A program made the translations under genes and the position numbers. From assembly GCF_016860525.1 (NCBI RefSeq), contig NZ_BNEA01000015.1:3348001-3412000 (forward strand): a stretch of DNA of 64,000 nucleotides, given 5' to 3'. The DNA is from Streptomyces rubradiris. GTDB taxonomy: Bacteria > Actinomycetota > Actinomycetes > Streptomycetales > Streptomycetaceae. Position 1 is the first letter of the stretch. The number at the start of each line of letters is the position of its first letter. Shown here one piece after another: positions 9,012 to 19,251 of this stretch. The notes below the pieces were generated by a model. That model saw nothing but the letters and a program-made list of their open reading frames with translations, ran no database searches and was not told the DNA's origin.

Positions 9012-9467
9012 TCAGACGAGCTCGGTGACCGTGCCGCCGGCGGCGGTGATCTTCTCCTTGGCGGAACCGGAGACGGCGTCGACCGTCACCTGCAGCGCCA
9101 CGGAGATCTCGCCCTGGCCGAGGACCTTGACGAGGCTGTTCTTGCGAACGGCGCCCTTGGCCACCAGCGACTCGACGGTGACCTCGCCACCCTCCGGGTA
9201 GAGCGCGGCCAGCTTGTCGAGGTTCACGACCTGGTACTCGGTCTTGAACGGGTTCTTGAAGCCCTTCAGCTTCGGGAGGCGCATGTGGAGCGGCATCTGG
9301 CCACCCTCGAAGCGCTCCGGAACCTGGTAGCGGGCCTTGGTGCCCTTGGTACCACGACCGGCCGTCTTACCCTTCGACGCCTCACCACGACCGACACGGG
9401 TCTTGGCGGTCTTGGCGCCGGGGGCCGGACGGAGGTTGTGGATCTTCAGCGGGTTGTTCTCCGCCAT
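9012..9467 (-). CDS. rplO: 50S ribosomal protein L15
   Basis: A 151-residue large-subunit assembly protein with an extended basic N-terminus ([20 protein letters not shown]) and the glycine-rich [10 protein letters not shown] segment. The C-terminal domain contains [17 protein letters not shown] and ends in the signature-like [18 protein letters not shown]. It starts 3 nt after the rpmD stop. Confidence 0.98.
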   Translation of the reverse strand: MAENNPLKIHNLRPAPGAKTAKTRVGRGEASKGKTAGRGTKGTKARYQVPERFEGGQMPLHMRLPKLKGFKNPFKTEYQVVNLDKLAALYPEGGEVTVESLVAKGAVRKNSLVKVLGQGEISVALQVTVDAVSGSAKEKITAAGGTVTELV

Positions 9468-9469
9468 GA

Positions 9470-9652
9470 TCAGTCGACCTCCTCGACCGTCACGAGGTGG
9501 CGGACGGTGTGCACCATGCCGCGGAACTCGGGGCGGTCCTCCTTGACGACCACGGTGTTGATCCCCTTGAGACCAAGCGACCGCAGGGTGTCACGGTGGT
9601 TCTGCTTGCTGCCGATGTAGGACTTGACCTGCGTGATCTTGAGCTGCGCCAT
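9470..9652 (-). CDS. rpmD: 50S ribosomal protein L30
   Basis: A 60-residue protein of normal L30 length: [20 protein letters not shown] followed by [19 protein letters not shown]. The longer upstream frame overlaps rpsE and is not coding. The ATG at 9652 lies 2 nt after the rpsE stop and rplO follows after 2 nt, so all three are tightly coupled. Confidence 0.97.
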   Translation of the reverse strand: MAQLKITQVKSYIGSKQNHRDTLRSLGLKGINTVVVKEDRPEFRGMVHTVRHLVTVEEVD

Positions 9653-9654
9653 GA

Positions 9655-10260
9655 TTACGCACCCGCCCCGGCACGCGCACGGAGAAGAGCCGCGGGGGCG
9701 ACGTCCTCGAGCGGCAGACCACGGCGGGCCGCGATCTCCTCGGGACGCTGCAGGCCCTTCAGGGCCTCCACGGTCGCGTGCACGATGTTGATGGCGTTGT
9801 CGGAGCCGAGCGACTTCGACAGCACGTCGTGGATACCGGCGCACTCGAGCACGGCACGCACCGGGCCACCGGCGATCACACCGGTACCGGGCGACGCGGG
9901 CTTGAGCAGCACGACGCCGGCAGCCTTCTCACCCTGGATCGGGTGCGGGATGGTGCCCTGGATACGGGGGACCTTGAAGAAGTGCTTCTTGGCCTCCTCA
10001 ACGCCCTTGGCGATGGCGGCCGGCACCTCCTTGGCCTTGCCGTAACCGACACCCACGGTGCCGTCACCGTCGCCCACCACGACCAGCGCGGTGAAGCTGA
10101 AGCGACGACCACCCTTCACAACCTTGGCGACGCGGTTGATCGCGACGACGCGCTCAACGTACGCGGTCTTCTCGGCGGCAGCAGCGCCGCCGTCACGGCC
10201 CTTCCGGTCCCGCCGCTCGCCGCCACCGGCACCGCTTCCGCGGCGCTGGGGTCCAGCCAT
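9655..10260 (-). CDS. rpsE: 30S ribosomal protein S5
   Basis: S5 contributes to decoding fidelity and mRNA helicase action at the entry channel. The protein has a Gly/Arg-rich N-terminal extension (residues 1-30), then the double-stranded-RNA-binding type domain with [20 protein letters not shown] and [15 protein letters not shown]. The C-terminal domain has [17 protein letters not shown]. At 201 residues it is longer than the E. coli protein because of the extension, as in other actinomycetes. Confidence 0.98.
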   Translation of the reverse strand: MAGPQRRGSGAGGGERRDRKGRDGGAAAAEKTAYVERVVAINRVAKVVKGGRRFSFTALVVVGDGDGTVGVGYGKAKEVPAAIAKGVEEAKKHFFKVPRIQGTIPHPIQGEKAAGVVLLKPASPGTGVIAGGPVRAVLECAGIHDVLSKSLGSDNAINIVHATVEALKGLQRPEEIAARRGLPLEDVAPAALLRARAGAGA

Positions 10261-10296
10261 TGGATTACCTCTCTCTTTCCGCTAGCTACAAGCGGC

Positions 10297-10680
10297 TCAG
10301 AACTTGAGCCCGGCTTCGCGGGCGGCGTCCGCCAGGGCCGCGATGCGGCCGGCGTACTGGTTGCCACCACGGTCGAACACGACGGCCTCGACACCGGCGG
10401 CCTTGGCACGCTCGGCGACCAGGGCGCCGACCTGCTTGGCCTGCGCGGACTTGTCGCCCTCGGCACCGCGGATCGACGCGTCCAGCGTGGACGCCGACGC
10501 CAGGGTGTGGCCCTTCAGGTCGTCGATCACCTGCGCCACGATGTGGCGGTTGGAGCGGGTCACGACCAGACGGGGGCGCTCCGCCGTACCGGAGATCCGC
10601 TTGCGGATCCGGATGTGACGGCGCTTGATCGCGGCGCGCTTGTAGGCGTCGCCCTTGAGGATCTTCTGCCCGTATGCCAT
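10297..10680 (-). CDS. rplR: 50S ribosomal protein L18
   Basis: A 5S rRNA-binding protein of 127 residues. The basic N-terminus ([20 protein letters not shown]) is followed by the core [19 protein letters not shown] and the C-terminal [20 protein letters not shown]. It lies between rplF (3-nt gap) and rpsE. Confidence 0.98.
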   Translation of the reverse strand: MAYGQKILKGDAYKRAAIKRRHIRIRKRISGTAERPRLVVTRSNRHIVAQVIDDLKGHTLASASTLDASIRGAEGDKSAQAKQVGALVAERAKAAGVEAVVFDRGGNQYAGRIAALADAAREAGLKF

Positions 10681-10683
10681 GGC

Positions 10684-11223
10684 TTACTTACCCGCCTTTC
10701 CGACCTTGCGGCGGATGACTTCGCCCTCGTACTTGACACCCTTGGCCTTGTACGGGTCGGGCTTGCGCAGCTTGCGGATGTTGGCCGCAACCTCGCCGAC
10801 CTTCTGCTTGTCGATGCCCTCGACCGAGAAACGGGTCGGGGACTCCACCTTGAAGGTGATGCCCTCGGGGGCCTCGACCACGATCGGGTGGCTGTAACCG
10901 AGAGCGAACTCCAGGTTGGAACCCTTGGCGGTCACTCGGTAACCGACACCGCTGATCTCGAGCTTCTTCACGTAACCCTGGGTCACGCCGGTGATCATGT
11001 TCGCCACCAGCGTGCGGGAGAGGCCGTGCAGGGCCTTGCTCTGACGCTCGTCGTTCGGGCGCAGCACCTGCAGGGTGCCGTCCTCGCCCTTAGCGATGTC
11101 GATCGGCGCGGCAACGGTGTGGGTCAGCGAGCCCTTGGGGCCCTTGACCGAGACCGTACGGCCGTCGATGGTGACGTCCACGCCGGCGGGAACCGCGATG
11201 GGGAGCTTGCCGATGCGCGACAT
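10684..11223 (-). CDS. rplF: 50S ribosomal protein L6
   Basis: L6 sits near the factor-binding site of the large subunit. The 179-residue protein begins [20 protein letters not shown], contains two repeated L6 domains, and ends with the family signature [25 protein letters not shown] (split here across about residues 155-179). Normal position between rpsH and rplR. Confidence 0.98.
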   Translation of the reverse strand: MSRIGKLPIAVPAGVDVTIDGRTVSVKGPKGSLTHTVAAPIDIAKGEDGTLQVLRPNDERQSKALHGLSRTLVANMITGVTQGYVKKLEISGVGYRVTAKGSNLEFALGYSHPIVVEAPEGITFKVESPTRFSVEGIDKQKVGEVAANIRKLRKPDPYKAKGVKYEGEVIRRKVGKAGK

Positions 11224-11247
11224 AGCTGTTTCCTCCGTTCCCTTCTG

Positions 11248-11646
11248 CTACCAGACGTAGGCGAGGACTTCCCCACCCACGCCCTTCTTGCCGGCCTGCT
11301 TGTCGGTGAGGAGCCCGTGCGACGTGGAGATGATCGCCACGCCCAGGCCGCCGAGCACCTTCGGCAGGTTGGTGGACTTCGCGTAGACCCGGAGACCGGG
11401 CTTCGAGATCCGCTTGATGCCCGCGATGGAGCGCTCACGGTTGGGGCCGAACTTCAGCTCGAGAACGAGGTTCTTGCCGACCTCGGCGTCCTCGACCTTC
11501 CAGCCCGTGATGAAGCCCTCCTGCTGGAGGATCTCCGCGATGTGCGACTTGATCTTGGAGTGCGGCATCGACACCGAGTCGTGGTACGCCGAGTTCGCGT
11601 TCCGCAGACGCGTCAGCATGTCTGCGATCGGATCAGTCATGGTCAT
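11248..11646 (-). CDS. rpsH: 30S ribosomal protein S8
   Basis: S8 is a primary 16S rRNA-binding protein and, in enterobacteria, the translational repressor of the spc operon. The 132-residue protein starts [18 protein letters not shown] and ends [20 protein letters not shown] plus VLAYVW. It is preceded by an unusually long 214-bp gap from rpsN with an imperfect hairpin at 11765-11814. Confidence 0.98.
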   Translation of the reverse strand: MTMTDPIADMLTRLRNANSAYHDSVSMPHSKIKSHIAEILQQEGFITGWKVEDAEVGKNLVLELKFGPNRERSIAGIKRISKPGLRVYAKSTNLPKVLGGLGVAIISTSHGLLTDKQAGKKGVGGEVLAYVW

Positions 11647-11764
11647 GAATTGGCCTGTGGCCTTTCTCGCCGGGGTTTCCTATATGCGCCATCCCTCTCC
11701 CCGTACTTCTGCAGACGGGACGGGTGCGGTGCGGGGACCTACGGCGTAGTAAGTCGTTCAGGGC

Positions 11765-11814
11765 GGCAGAGCCCAACCCCACCAGCCTACGGCATGCGGG
11801 GTTCGGGCCCTGCC
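11765..11814 (-). other. Imperfect stem-loop in the rpsN-rpsH gap
   Basis: Arms 11765-11780 and 11798-11814 pair with two interruptions around a 17-base loop. The 214-bp spacer holds no gene. It may be a processing site, partial terminator or control element; no function can be assigned from sequence. Confidence 0.4.
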
Positions 11815-11860
11815 GTCCCGGTTGCTTACCGAGAGGTCCAGGAATCCCTAAATGAGGGGA

Positions 11861-12046
11861 TTACCAGGAGCTCTTGGTCACGCCCGGCAGCTCGCCACGG
11901 TGAGCCATCTCACGGAGGCACACGCGGCACAGGCCGAACTTGCGGTACACGGAGTGCGGACGACCGCAGCGCTGGCAGCGGGTGTAGCCACGCACACCGA
12001 ACTTGGGCTTGCGAGCAGCCTTCGCGATGAGAGCCTTCTTCGCCAT
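11861..12046 (-). CDS. rpsN: 30S ribosomal protein S14, zinc-binding type Z
   Basis: The 61-residue protein ([20 protein letters not shown], then [20 protein letters not shown] and [15 protein letters not shown]) is the short type Z S14 with a CxxC...CxxC zinc site. Streptomyces also tend to carry a zinc-free S14 elsewhere under zinc-starvation control, so this operon copy is probably the housekeeping, zinc-replete form (rpsZ in some annotations). Confidence 0.97.
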   Translation of the reverse strand: MAKKALIAKAARKPKFGVRGYTRCQRCGRPHSVYRKFGLCRVCLREMAHRGELPGVTKSSW

Positions 12047-12051
12047 CTCGC

Positions 12052-12609
12052 TCACGCCTCCTTGAACGGGAAGCCGAGGTGACGGAGAAGGGCACGGCCC
12101 TCTTCGTCGTTGGTCGCCGTGGTCACCACGGTGATGTCCATACCCCGGACGCGGTCGATCTTGTCCTGGTCGATCTCGTGGAACATGACCTGCTCCGTGA
12201 GACCGAAGGTGTAGTTGCCACGGCCGTCGAACTGCTTGGGGGACAGGCCGCGGAAGTCGCGGATGCGCGGCAGCGCGAGCGACAGGGTGCGGTCCAGGAA
12301 CTCCCACATGCGGTCGCCACGGAGCGTGACGTGGGCACCGATCGGCTGGCCCTCACGCAGCTTGAACTGCGCGATGGACTTGCGGGCCTTGGTGACGGCC
12401 GGCTTCTGACCGGTGATGGTGGTCAGGTCGCGGATCGCGCCCTCGATCAGCTTCGAGTCACGGGCGGCGTCGCCGACACCCATGTTGACCACGATCTTGA
12501 CGAGGCCGGGAACCTGCATGACGTTCTCGTACTTGAACTCGTCACGCAGCTTGCCCGCGATCTCCTCGCGGTACTTCTGCTTCAGACGCGGAGTGGTGGT
12601 GGTAGCCAT
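12052..12609 (-). CDS. rplE: 50S ribosomal protein L5
   Basis: L5 binds 5S rRNA and contacts tRNA in the P site. The 185-residue protein contains [40 protein letters not shown] and [20 protein letters not shown], all strongly conserved. Its ATG shares a base with the rplX stop (TGATG), so translation is coupled. Confidence 0.98.
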   Translation of the reverse strand: MATTTTPRLKQKYREEIAGKLRDEFKYENVMQVPGLVKIVVNMGVGDAARDSKLIEGAIRDLTTITGQKPAVTKARKSIAQFKLREGQPIGAHVTLRGDRMWEFLDRTLSLALPRIRDFRGLSPKQFDGRGNYTFGLTEQVMFHEIDQDKIDRVRGMDITVVTTATNDEEGRALLRHLGFPFKEA

Positions 12610-12932
12610 CAGATGTCCTCACCCGTCCGCTTGGCAACGCGGATCTTGTTGCCCTCTTCGTCGAAGCGGTAGCCGACACGCGTGACGACCTTCTTGCCGT
12701 CCTTCTCCACGACCAGCTGGACGTTGGAGACGTGGATCGGCGCCTCGGTGGTCACGATGCCGCCGGCCTGGGAACCGCTGGCGGTCGGACCGGCCTTGGT
12801 GTGCTTCTTGACCCGGTTGACACCCTCGACCAGGACGCGGTCCTCGCGCGGGTAAGCGGCAATGACCTTGCCCTGCTTGCCCTTGTCCTTGCCGGTGATG
12901 ACCTGGACCAGGTCGCCCTTCTTGATCTTCAT
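12609..12932 (-). CDS. rplX: 50S ribosomal protein L24
   Basis: An assembly-initiator protein of 107 residues. The N-terminal KOW motif is plain in [20 protein letters not shown], followed by [12 protein letters not shown]. The C-terminal region contains [18 protein letters not shown]. It starts 2 nt after rplN and overlaps rplE. Confidence 0.98.
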   Translation of the reverse strand: MKIKKGDLVQVITGKDKGKQGKVIAAYPREDRVLVEGVNRVKKHTKAGPTASGSQAGGIVTTEAPIHVSNVQLVVEKDGKKVVTRVGYRFDEEGNKIRVAKRTGEDI

Positions 12933-12934
12933 GC

Positions 12935-13303
12935 TTACAGCACCTCCGGCGCGAGCGAGATGATCTTCATGAACTTCTTCTCGCGCAGCTCACGGCCGAC
13001 CGGGCCGAAGATGCGGGTGCCGCGAGGGTCGCCGTCGTTCTTCAGAATGACGGCGGCGTTCTCGTCGAAGCGGATGTACGAGCCGTCCGGACGGCGGCGC
13101 TCCTTGACGGTGCGAACGATGACCGCCTTGACGACGTCACCCTTCTTCACGTTGCCACCGGGGATCGCGTCCTTGACGGTGGCGACGATGACGTCACCGA
13201 TGCCCGCGTAGCGGCGACCGGAGCCACCGAGCACACGGATGCAAAGGATCTCCTTCGCACCAGTGTTGTCGGCGACACGCAGTCGCGACTCCTGCTGGAT
13301 CAC
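12935..13303 (-). CDS. rplN: 50S ribosomal protein L14
   Basis: A 122-residue intersubunit-bridge protein. It starts [20 protein letters not shown] and contains [20 protein letters not shown] and [20 protein letters not shown], typical of uL14. A 99-bp gap with two hairpins separates it from rpsQ. Confidence 0.98.
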   Translation of the reverse strand: MIQQESRLRVADNTGAKEILCIRVLGGSGRRYAGIGDVIVATVKDAIPGGNVKKGDVVKAVIVRTVKERRRPDGSYIRFDENAAVILKNDGDPRGTRIFGPVGRELREKKFMKIISLAPEVL

Positions 13304-13333
13304 GTCTATCTCCTGATCGTCTGCCGGTTCCCG

Positions 13334-13400
13334 GCAGGGGCCTCAATCACGAGGACCCCTGCCGAGCCTGGCGGAACTGACCTGCGGGTTTGCCCGCAGG
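13334..13400 (-). other. Two adjacent stem-loops in the rpsQ-rplN gap
   Basis: An 8-bp perfect hairpin with a 4-base loop (13381-13400) lies 2 nt after the rpsQ stop. A second, 11-bp hairpin with one bulged base lies at 13334-13362. Neither has a clear T-run. They may protect 3' ends after processing or attenuate the downstream spc genes. Confidence 0.5.
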
Positions 13401-13402
13401 AA

Positions 13403-13690
13403 TTACTTGGCCTTCTCGAGGATCTCGACGACGCGCCAGCGCTTCGTCGCGGACAGCGGCCGGGTCTCCATGAGGAGGACGCGGTCGCCGACGCCCGCGG
13501 CGTTCTGCTCGTCGTGCGCCTTGAGCTTGTTCGTACGGCGGATGACCTTGCCGTACAGCGCGTGCTTGACGCGGTCCTCGACGGCGACGACGACGGTCTT
13601 GTCCATCTTGTCGCTGACGACGAGGCCCTCACGGGTCTTGCGGAAGCCGCGCGCCTCGGTGTTCTGCTCAGTCACGTTGTTCTCGCTCAT
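13403..13690 (-). CDS. rpsQ: 30S ribosomal protein S17
   Basis: A 95-residue OB-fold protein that binds 16S rRNA early in assembly. It contains [40 protein letters not shown] and the C-terminal [19 protein letters not shown]. It overlaps the end of rpmC by 4 nt. Confidence 0.98.
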   Translation of the reverse strand: MSENNVTEQNTEARGFRKTREGLVVSDKMDKTVVVAVEDRVKHALYGKVIRRTNKLKAHDEQNAAGVGDRVLLMETRPLSATKRWRVVEILEKAK

Positions 13691-13911
13691 GCGTTCTCCA
13701 CCGTTTCGATGCCCAGCTCGCGCTCGCGCATCAGGGTGTAGATCCGCGCGATGTCCTTACGGACGGCCTTCAGCCGGCCGTGGTTTTCGAGCTGACCCGT
13801 GGCCGCCTGGAAGCGGAGGTTGAACAGCTCTTCCTTGGCCTCGCGGAGCTTCGCCAGAAGCTCCTCGTTGCCCAGCTCGCGCAGCTCGGACGCCTTGGTA
13901 CCGGCCGACAT
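13687..13911 (-). CDS. rpmC: 50S ribosomal protein L29
   Basis: A 74-residue two-helix protein at the exit tunnel: [20 protein letters not shown] then [20 protein letters not shown] and [22 protein letters not shown] one codon upstream is possible, but the ATG at 13911 overlaps the rplP stop as TGATG, the coupling seen repeatedly here, and gives the usual length. Confidence 0.97.
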   Translation of the reverse strand: MSAGTKASELRELGNEELLAKLREAKEELFNLRFQAATGQLENHGRLKAVRKDIARIYTLMRERELGIETVENA

Positions 13912-14330
13912 CACGCTTCACCTGCCTCGCGCTTGACGATCCGGCACTTCATCGGCAGCTTGTGGGCCGCACGGGTCAGCGCCTCACGGGCGATCTTCTC
14001 GTTGGGGTACGACAGCTCGAACATCACACGTCCGGGCTTGACGTTCGCGATCCACCACTCCGGGGAACCCTTACCGGAACCCATGCGGGTCTCGGCCGGC
14101 TTCTTGGTGAGGGGACGGTCCGGGTAGATGTTGATCCAGACCTTGCCGCCACGCTTGATGTGGCGGGTCATCGCGATACGGGCCGCCTCGATCTGGCGGT
14201 TCGTGACGTAGGCCGGGGTCAGCGCCTGGATGCCGTACTCGCCGAACGCAACCTGCGTCCCACCCTTGGACATACCGTTGCGCTTCGGGTGGTGCTGCTT
14301 GCGGTGCTTGACCCTACGGGGGATCAGCAT
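13911..14330 (-). CDS. rplP: 50S ribosomal protein L16
   Basis: L16 organises the A-site region of the large subunit. The 139-residue protein starts [20 protein letters not shown] and carries the L16 signatures [20 protein letters not shown] and [20 protein letters not shown]. It lies between rpsC (5-nt gap) and rpmC (overlap). Confidence 0.99.
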   Translation of the reverse strand: MLIPRRVKHRKQHHPKRNGMSKGGTQVAFGEYGIQALTPAYVTNRQIEAARIAMTRHIKRGGKVWINIYPDRPLTKKPAETRMGSGKGSPEWWIANVKPGRVMFELSYPNEKIAREALTRAAHKLPMKCRIVKREAGEA

Positions 14331-14335
14331 TTCGG

Positions 14336-15160
14336 TCAGGCCTCCGTTCCGGTGCTCTCAGCCGGAGCGGCAGCCGCGGGGGCCTCGGCCTTGGGGGCCT
14401 CGGCACCGGCAGCCTGCTGCGGCTTGCGACCGCGCCGCTCGCCACCGCGGCCACCACGGGCCGGGCGGTCGGCGCCACCGCGGGCCGGGCGGTTACCCGC
14501 ACGGGCGGCAGCGTTCTCGGCGCGGACCTCGGCGATGTTCTTGACGTCGCCCTTGTAGATCCAGACCTTCACGCCGATGCGGCCGAAGGTCGTCTTGGCC
14601 TCGAAGAAGCCGTAGTCCACGTTCGCGCGGAGCGTGTGCAGGGGCACGCGGCCCTCGCGGTAGAACTCCGAGCGGGACATCTCGGCGCCGCCGAGACGGC
14701 CACCGCACTGGATCTTGATGCCCTTGGCGCCGGCCTTCATGGCGGACTGCATGCTCTTGCGCATGGCCCGACGGAAGGAGACGCGGGAGGACAGCTGCTC
14801 GGCGACGGCCTGGGCCACCAGCTGAGCGTCCGTCTCCGGGTTCTTGACCTCGAGGATGTTCAGCTGGACCTGCTTGCCGGTCAGCTTCTCCAGGTCACCG
14901 CGGATGCGGTCGGCCTCGGCGCCGCGGCGGCCGATGACGATGCCCGGGCGAGCGGTGTGGATGTCCACGCGGACGCGGTCACGGGTGCGCTCGATCTCGA
15001 CCTTGGAGATGCCGGCGCGCTCCATGCCGGACGTCATCATCCGACGGATGGCGACGTCTTCCTTGACGTAGTCCTTGTACAGCTTGTCGGCGTACCAACG
15101 CGACTTGAAGTCGGTCGTGACACCGAGCCGGAACCCGTGCGGGTTTACCTTCTGGCCCAT
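14336..15160 (-). CDS. rpsC: 30S ribosomal protein S3
   Basis: S3 lines the mRNA entry channel. It begins [20 protein letters not shown]. The KH domain includes [20 protein letters not shown] and the C-terminal domain [20 protein letters not shown]. Residues ~215-274 form an Arg/Gly- then Ala/Glu-rich tail ([20 protein letters not shown]), which lengthens it to 274 residues, as is usual in Streptomyces. The start overlaps the rplV stop (TAATG). Confidence 0.99.
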   Translation of the reverse strand: MGQKVNPHGFRLGVTTDFKSRWYADKLYKDYVKEDVAIRRMMTSGMERAGISKVEIERTRDRVRVDIHTARPGIVIGRRGAEADRIRGDLEKLTGKQVQLNILEVKNPETDAQLVAQAVAEQLSSRVSFRRAMRKSMQSAMKAGAKGIKIQCGGRLGGAEMSRSEFYREGRVPLHTLRANVDYGFFEAKTTFGRIGVKVWIYKGDVKNIAEVRAENAAARAGNRPARGGADRPARGGRGGERRGRKPQQAAGAEAPKAEAPAAAAPAESTGTEA

Positions 15161-15507
15161 TACCGGGTTCCTTCCTTGCTGCTGACGACCACGGTGATGT
15201 GGCTGGTCCGCTTGCGGATCCGGTAGGCACGGCCCTGGGCGCGCGGCCGGAACCGCTTCAGGGTCGGGCCCTCGTCGACGTAGGCCTCGGAAACGAAGAG
15301 GCTGTCGACATCGGTGTGGTCGTAGTTGTGCGCGGCGTTGGCGATGGCGCTGTCCAGCACCTTGCCCACCGGCACCGAGGCGGCCTGCGGAGCGAATCGC
15401 AGGACGGCCTGGGCCTCCGTGGCGTCCATGCCACGGATGAGGTCCACCACGCGGCGGGCCTTCATGGGCGTGACGCGGATGTACCGCGCCTGGGCCCTGG
15501 CTTCCAT
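15160..15507 (-). CDS. rplV: 50S ribosomal protein L22
   Basis: L22 lines the peptide exit tunnel with a long beta-hairpin. The 115-residue protein begins [20 protein letters not shown] and has the conserved [20 protein letters not shown] signature followed by [12 protein letters not shown]. Macrolide resistance mutations in other bacteria map to the hairpin; nothing unusual is seen here. Confidence 0.98.
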   Translation of the reverse strand: MEARAQARYIRVTPMKARRVVDLIRGMDATEAQAVLRFAPQAASVPVGKVLDSAIANAAHNYDHTDVDSLFVSEAYVDEGPTLKRFRPRAQGRAYRIRKRTSHITVVVSSKEGTR

Positions 15508-15550
15508 GGTTGTCCCTTCAGTTACTTACGTGTCTGAATGCGATCCGCTA

Positions 15551-15832
15551 CTAGCGGCGCTTCGACTTCCGGTCTTCCTTGACGTGGCCCCGGAAGGTGC
15601 GCGTCGGCGAGAACTCGCCGAGCTTGTGGCCGACCATCGACTCGGTGACGAACACCGGGATGTGGGTCTTGCCGTTGTGCACCGCGATCGTGTGGCCGAG
15701 CATGGCCGGGACGATCATCGAGCGACGGGACCAGGTCTTGATGACGTTCTTGGTGCCGGCATCGTTCTGGGCGTCCACCTTCTTCATCAGGTGGTCGTCG
15801 ACGAAGGGCCCCTTCTTCAAGCTACGAGGCAT
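15551..15832 (-). CDS. rpsS: 30S ribosomal protein S19
   Basis: A 93-residue protein of the small-subunit head that contacts S13. It begins [20 protein letters not shown] and has [24 protein letters not shown] core (here [20 protein letters not shown]) and [20 protein letters not shown]. It lies between rplB and rplV. Confidence 0.98.
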   Translation of the reverse strand: MPRSLKKGPFVDDHLMKKVDAQNDAGTKNVIKTWSRRSMIVPAMLGHTIAVHNGKTHIPVFVTESMVGHKLGEFSPTRTFRGHVKEDRKSKRR

Positions 15833-15844
15833 CTCAACCCGTCC

Positions 15845-16681
15845 TTAGCGCTTCTTGTTCGTCTTGCGGCGGCGGACGATGTACTTGTTCGACGCCTTCT
15901 TGGGCGAACGAGTACGGCCTTCCTTCTTGCCCCACGGGGACACAGGGTGGCGGCCACCGGAGGTACGGCCCTCACCACCACCGTGCGGGTGGTCGACCGG
16001 GTTCATGACCACACCACGGACGGTCGGGCGAACGCCCAGCCACCGCTTACGGCCGGCCTTGCCCCAGTTGATGTTCGACTGCTCGGCGTTGCCGACCTCG
16101 CCGACGGTGGCGCGGCAGCGCACGTCGACCAGGCGGATCTCACCGGACGGCATGCGCAGGTGGGCGTAGGCGCCCTCCTTGGCGAGCAGCTGCACGGAGG
16201 CACCCGCGGAGCGGGCGAACTTGGCACCGCCACCGGGACGGAGCTCGATCGCGTGGATCGTGGTACCGACCGGGATGTTGCGCAGGGCGAGGTTGTTGCC
16301 CGGCTTGATGTCGGCCCCGGGACCGTTCTCCACGGTGTCGCCCTGCTGCAGGTTGCGCGGGGCGAGGATGTAGCGCTTCTCGCCGTCGGCGTAGTGCAGC
16401 AGCGCGATGCGCGCGGTGCGGTTGGGGTCGTACTCGATGTGCGCGACCTTCGCCGGCACGCCGTCCTTGTCGTGACGACGGAAGTCGATCACTCGGTAGG
16501 CGCGCTTGTGTCCGCCACCCTGGTGGCGAACGGTCACACGACCGGCGTTGTTACGGCCGCCCTTGCTGTGCAGCGGGCGAACCAGCGACTTCTCCGGCGT
16601 GGACCGCGTGACCTCGACGAAGTCGGCAACGCTGGCGCCACGACGGCCCGGCGTAGTCGGCTTGTACTTGCGGATTCCCAT
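15845..16681 (-). CDS. rplB: 50S ribosomal protein L2
   Basis: L2 is needed for subunit association and peptidyl transferase activity. The 278-residue protein begins [20 protein letters not shown], contains [20 protein letters not shown], and has the catalytic-region signature [20 protein letters not shown] with the conserved histidine near the end. It lies 12 nt before rpsS. Confidence 0.99.
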   Translation of the reverse strand: MGIRKYKPTTPGRRGASVADFVEVTRSTPEKSLVRPLHSKGGRNNAGRVTVRHQGGGHKRAYRVIDFRRHDKDGVPAKVAHIEYDPNRTARIALLHYADGEKRYILAPRNLQQGDTVENGPGADIKPGNNLALRNIPVGTTIHAIELRPGGGAKFARSAGASVQLLAKEGAYAHLRMPSGEIRLVDVRCRATVGEVGNAEQSNINWGKAGRKRWLGVRPTVRGVVMNPVDHPHGGGEGRTSGGRHPVSPWGKKEGRTRSPKKASNKYIVRRRKTNKKR

Positions 16682-16721
16682 TTCTCAGTCCTCGTCCGAT
16701 ATCGGACGATCCGGACCGCCC

Positions 16722-17141
16722 TTAGGCGGTCGGACCGCCGAAGATGTCGATACGGTCGCCCTCGGCGAGGGTCACGATCGCGCGCTTGGTGGCGGCACGC
16801 TGGCCGAACCCGGTGCGGGTCCGCTTGCGCTTGCCGGCGCGGTTGATCGTGTTGACCCCGGTGACCTTGACGTCGAAGACCGCCTGGACGGCCTGCTTGA
16901 TCTGGGTCTTGTTGGCGTTCGGGTCGACGATGAACGTGTACTTGTTCTCGTCGAGGAGCGCGTAGCTCTTCTCGGAGACGACCGGCTTCAGCAGGACGTC
17001 ACGGGGGTCCGTGTACGACTTGCTCAGCGGGGTCTCGACGGTGTTCTTGCCCTCGGTGGCGTGGCGACGCGCCTTGGCGACGCGCGCGGCCTTGGCGGCC
17101 TTGGCGGCCTTCGAGGCGATAGCGGGGTGACGGATGGCCAT
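16722..17141 (-). CDS. rplW: 50S ribosomal protein L23
   Basis: L23 forms the docking site for SRP and trigger factor at the exit tunnel. The frame is open further upstream, but the ATG at 17141 overlaps the rplD stop (TGATG) and gives 139 residues. An Ala/Lys-rich N-terminal extension ([20 protein letters not shown]) precedes the canonical domain starting [20 protein letters not shown] and containing [20 protein letters not shown]. The extension is typical of streptomycetes. Confidence 0.98.
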   Translation of the reverse strand: MAIRHPAIASKAAKAAKAARVAKARRHATEGKNTVETPLSKSYTDPRDVLLKPVVSEKSYALLDENKYTFIVDPNANKTQIKQAVQAVFDVKVTGVNTINRAGKRKRTRTGFGQRAATKRAIVTLAEGDRIDIFGGPTA

Positions 17142-17791
17142 CAGACCTCGCTCCCTTCGGTGTCGTTGGCCTTCGGGCCGGCGACGAAGGACTCGAAAGC
17201 GGCCTGGGTGAAGACCACGTCGTCCGAGACGAGAACGTCGTACGTGTTCAGCTGGCCCGGCTCCAGGATGTGGACCTGGGGCAGGTTGCGGGCGGACAGC
17301 CACGCGGCCTCGTCGGAGCGCTCGGCGACCAGGAGCAGGTTCTTGCGCTCCGAGATCTTGCCGAACAGGCTCTTCGCGGCCTTCGTGGAGATCTGGCCCT
17401 CGACCACGCCGGAGACGACGTGGATGCGGTTGTGACGCGCCCGGTCGGTGAGGGCACCGCGCAGGGCGGCGGCCTTCATCTTCTTCGGGGTCCGCTGCGA
17501 GTAGTCACGCGGCACGGGACCGTGCACGACGCCACCACCGGCGAACTGCGGCGCGCGGGTCGAACCCTGGCGGGCGCGACCGGTGCCCTTCTGGCGGTAC
17601 GGCTTCTTGCCACCACCACGGACTTCACCGCGGGTCTTGGTCTTGTGCGTGCCCTGGCGGGCAGCGGCCAGCTGCGCGACGACGACCTGGTGGATCAGCG
17701 GGACGCTGACCTTGGCGTCGAAGATCTCCGCGGGGAGCTCGACGGAACCGGCCTTCTCGCCCGCCGGCGAAAGGATGTCAACAGTGCTCAT
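17141..17791 (-). CDS. rplD: 50S ribosomal protein L4
   Basis: L4 lines the exit tunnel and in E. coli represses the S10 operon. The 216-residue protein contains [20 protein letters not shown], the loop [20 protein letters not shown], and [20 protein letters not shown]. No L4-binding leader equivalent to that of E. coli could be recognised upstream of rpsJ. Confidence 0.98.
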   Translation of the reverse strand: MSTVDILSPAGEKAGSVELPAEIFDAKVSVPLIHQVVVAQLAAARQGTHKTKTRGEVRGGGKKPYRQKGTGRARQGSTRAPQFAGGGVVHGPVPRDYSQRTPKKMKAAALRGALTDRARHNRIHVVSGVVEGQISTKAAKSLFGKISERKNLLLVAERSDEAAWLSARNLPQVHILEPGQLNTYDVLVSDDVVFTQAAFESFVAGPKANDTEGSEV

Positions 17792-17799
17792 CGGTTACC

Positions 17800-18444
17800 T
17801 CAGGCCCCCTTGGCCGCGGTGCGGACCAGGACGAGGCCGCCGTTCGGACCGGGAACCGCGCCCTTGATGAGCAGCAGACCCTTCTCCGCGTCAACGGCGT
17901 GGACGGTCAGGTTCTGGGTGGTGACCCGCTCGTTGCCCATGCGACCCGCCATGCGGAGGCCCTTGAACACACGGCCCGGGGTGGCGCAGCCACCGATGGA
18001 ACCGGGCGAGCGGTGCTTGCGCTGGGTGCCGTGACCGGCGCCGAGGCCACCGAAGTTGTGACGCTTCATGACACCGGCGAAGCCCTTGCCCTTGCTCTTG
18101 CCGGTGACGTCGACCTTCACGCCGGCCTCGAACACCGCAGCGGTGATCTCCTGGCCCAGCGTGTACTCGGAGGCGTCCGCGGTGCGGATCTCGACGAGGT
18201 GGCGACGGGGGGTGACGTCGGCCTTGGCGAAGTGACCCTTGAGGGGCTTGTTCACCTTGCGCGGGTCGATCTCGCCGAAGGCGATCTGGACCGACTCGTA
18301 GCCGTCGACGTCGTTGGTACGAACCTGGGTCACGACGTTGGGGCCGGCCTTGACGACGGTGACCGGAACAACACGGTTGTTCTCGTCCCACACCTGCGTC
18401 ATGCCGAGCTTCTCGCCCAGGATGCCCTTGATCTGCTTAGCCAT
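17800..18444 (-). CDS. rplC: 50S ribosomal protein L3
   Basis: An assembly initiator close to the peptidyl transferase centre. The start is taken at the ATG at 18444 ([20 protein letters not shown]), giving 214 residues; an extension of 14 codons upstream is not conserved in character. The L3 signature [20 protein letters not shown] and [20 protein letters not shown] are present. Confidence 0.98.
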   Translation of the reverse strand: MAKQIKGILGEKLGMTQVWDENNRVVPVTVVKAGPNVVTQVRTNDVDGYESVQIAFGEIDPRKVNKPLKGHFAKADVTPRRHLVEIRTADASEYTLGQEITAAVFEAGVKVDVTGKSKGKGFAGVMKRHNFGGLGAGHGTQRKHRSPGSIGGCATPGRVFKGLRMAGRMGNERVTTQNLTVHAVDAEKGLLLIKGAVPGPNGGLVLVRTAAKGA

Positions 18445-18460
18445 TCTCAGCCCACCAGCC

Positions 18461-18769
18461 TCAGAGCTTGATCTCGATGTCGACACCGGCCGGCAGGTCG
18501 AGTCGCATCAGAGAGTCAACGGTCTTGGGGGTCGGGTCGAGGATGTCGATCAGGCGCTTGTGCGTGCGCATCTCGAAGTGCTCGCGCGAGTCCTTGTACT
18601 TGTGCGGCGACTTGATGACGCAGTACACGTTCTTCTCAGTGGGCAGCGGCACCGGGCCCGCGACCGACGCACCAGTGCGGGTCACCGTCTCGACGATCTT
18701 CTTCGCCGAGGAGTCGATGACCTCGTGGTCGTAGGCCTTGAGCCGGATGCGGATCTTCTGTCCCGCCAT
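18461..18769 (-). CDS. rpsJ: 30S ribosomal protein S10 (first gene of the superoperon)
   Basis: S10 (also the NusE transcription factor) is a 102-residue protein: [20 protein letters not shown], then [20 protein letters not shown] and [16 protein letters not shown]. It is the first gene of the S10-spc-alpha cluster. The ~480-bp upstream region to the divergent gene at 19252 has a candidate promoter and a stem-loop element shared with the rpsL leader. Confidence 0.99.
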   Translation of the reverse strand: MAGQKIRIRLKAYDHEVIDSSAKKIVETVTRTGASVAGPVPLPTEKNVYCVIKSPHKYKDSREHFEMRTHKRLIDILDPTPKTVDSLMRLDLPAGVDIEIKL

Positions 18770-18838
18770 GGCTACTCAGTAGTCCTGTCTCTCTAACGCT
18801 CTGGAACCCGGTGTTTCTCGTGCGTGACCCTTCACTCT

Positions 18839-18863
18839 CCGACCCACGCGGTCGGGCGTGTCG
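18839..18863 (-). promoter_or_regulatory. Leader stem-loop element shared with the rpsL operon
   Basis: On the minus strand this 25-nt element reads as a short lead followed by hairpin CCGACC-GCGTG-GGTCGG (18839-18855). It matches 45358-45382 at 24 of 25 positions. It lies ~70 nt upstream of the rpsJ start, and the rpsL copy lies ~51 nt upstream of that start. Similar positions in two major ribosomal leaders suggest a common control or stability element. Confidence 0.6.
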
Positions 18864-19158
18864 CGCTCCCGCTGACATGAATGTCCCTTGTCCGAACATC
18901 CCTGCGGGATTGACACGGCCCTTCCGGAACCGCGGACCGGGGACCTTGGGCCCACCGGGCGCCTGGCCGGTGTCGCGCCCACGCTTCCCGGAAGATTCCC
19001 GTACGTCCGCCCCAGTGCTGCCCGAGGGCAGTTAGGACGACGAGTACTGTGGGACTCGCTTCCGGTCCTCCCGGCGGGAGGCGCGCAGCATCAACACTCG
19101 ACCGAGCAACTCCGACAGTCTGCCATACGGGGCAGGTGCTGTGCCAATCGGGCCGAAG

Positions 19159-19186
19159 AGATTACCCCGAAGGTGACGTAGGTCAA
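19159..19186 (-). promoter_or_regulatory. Candidate rpsJ (S10 operon) promoter
   Basis: On the minus strand TTGACC (19181-19186) and TAATCT (19159-19164) are 16 nt apart, a reasonable match to the vegetative sigma factor consensus. It would give a ~380-nt leader that includes the shared stem-loop at 18839-18863. The 480-bp gap 18770-19251 contains no convincing small gene. Confidence 0.4.
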
Positions 19187-19251
19187 ACCGGAGTGCCGGT
19201 GTCCCGGGCCGTGACTACCGGGTCGAGATCACCGGCACCGAGGATGACAGC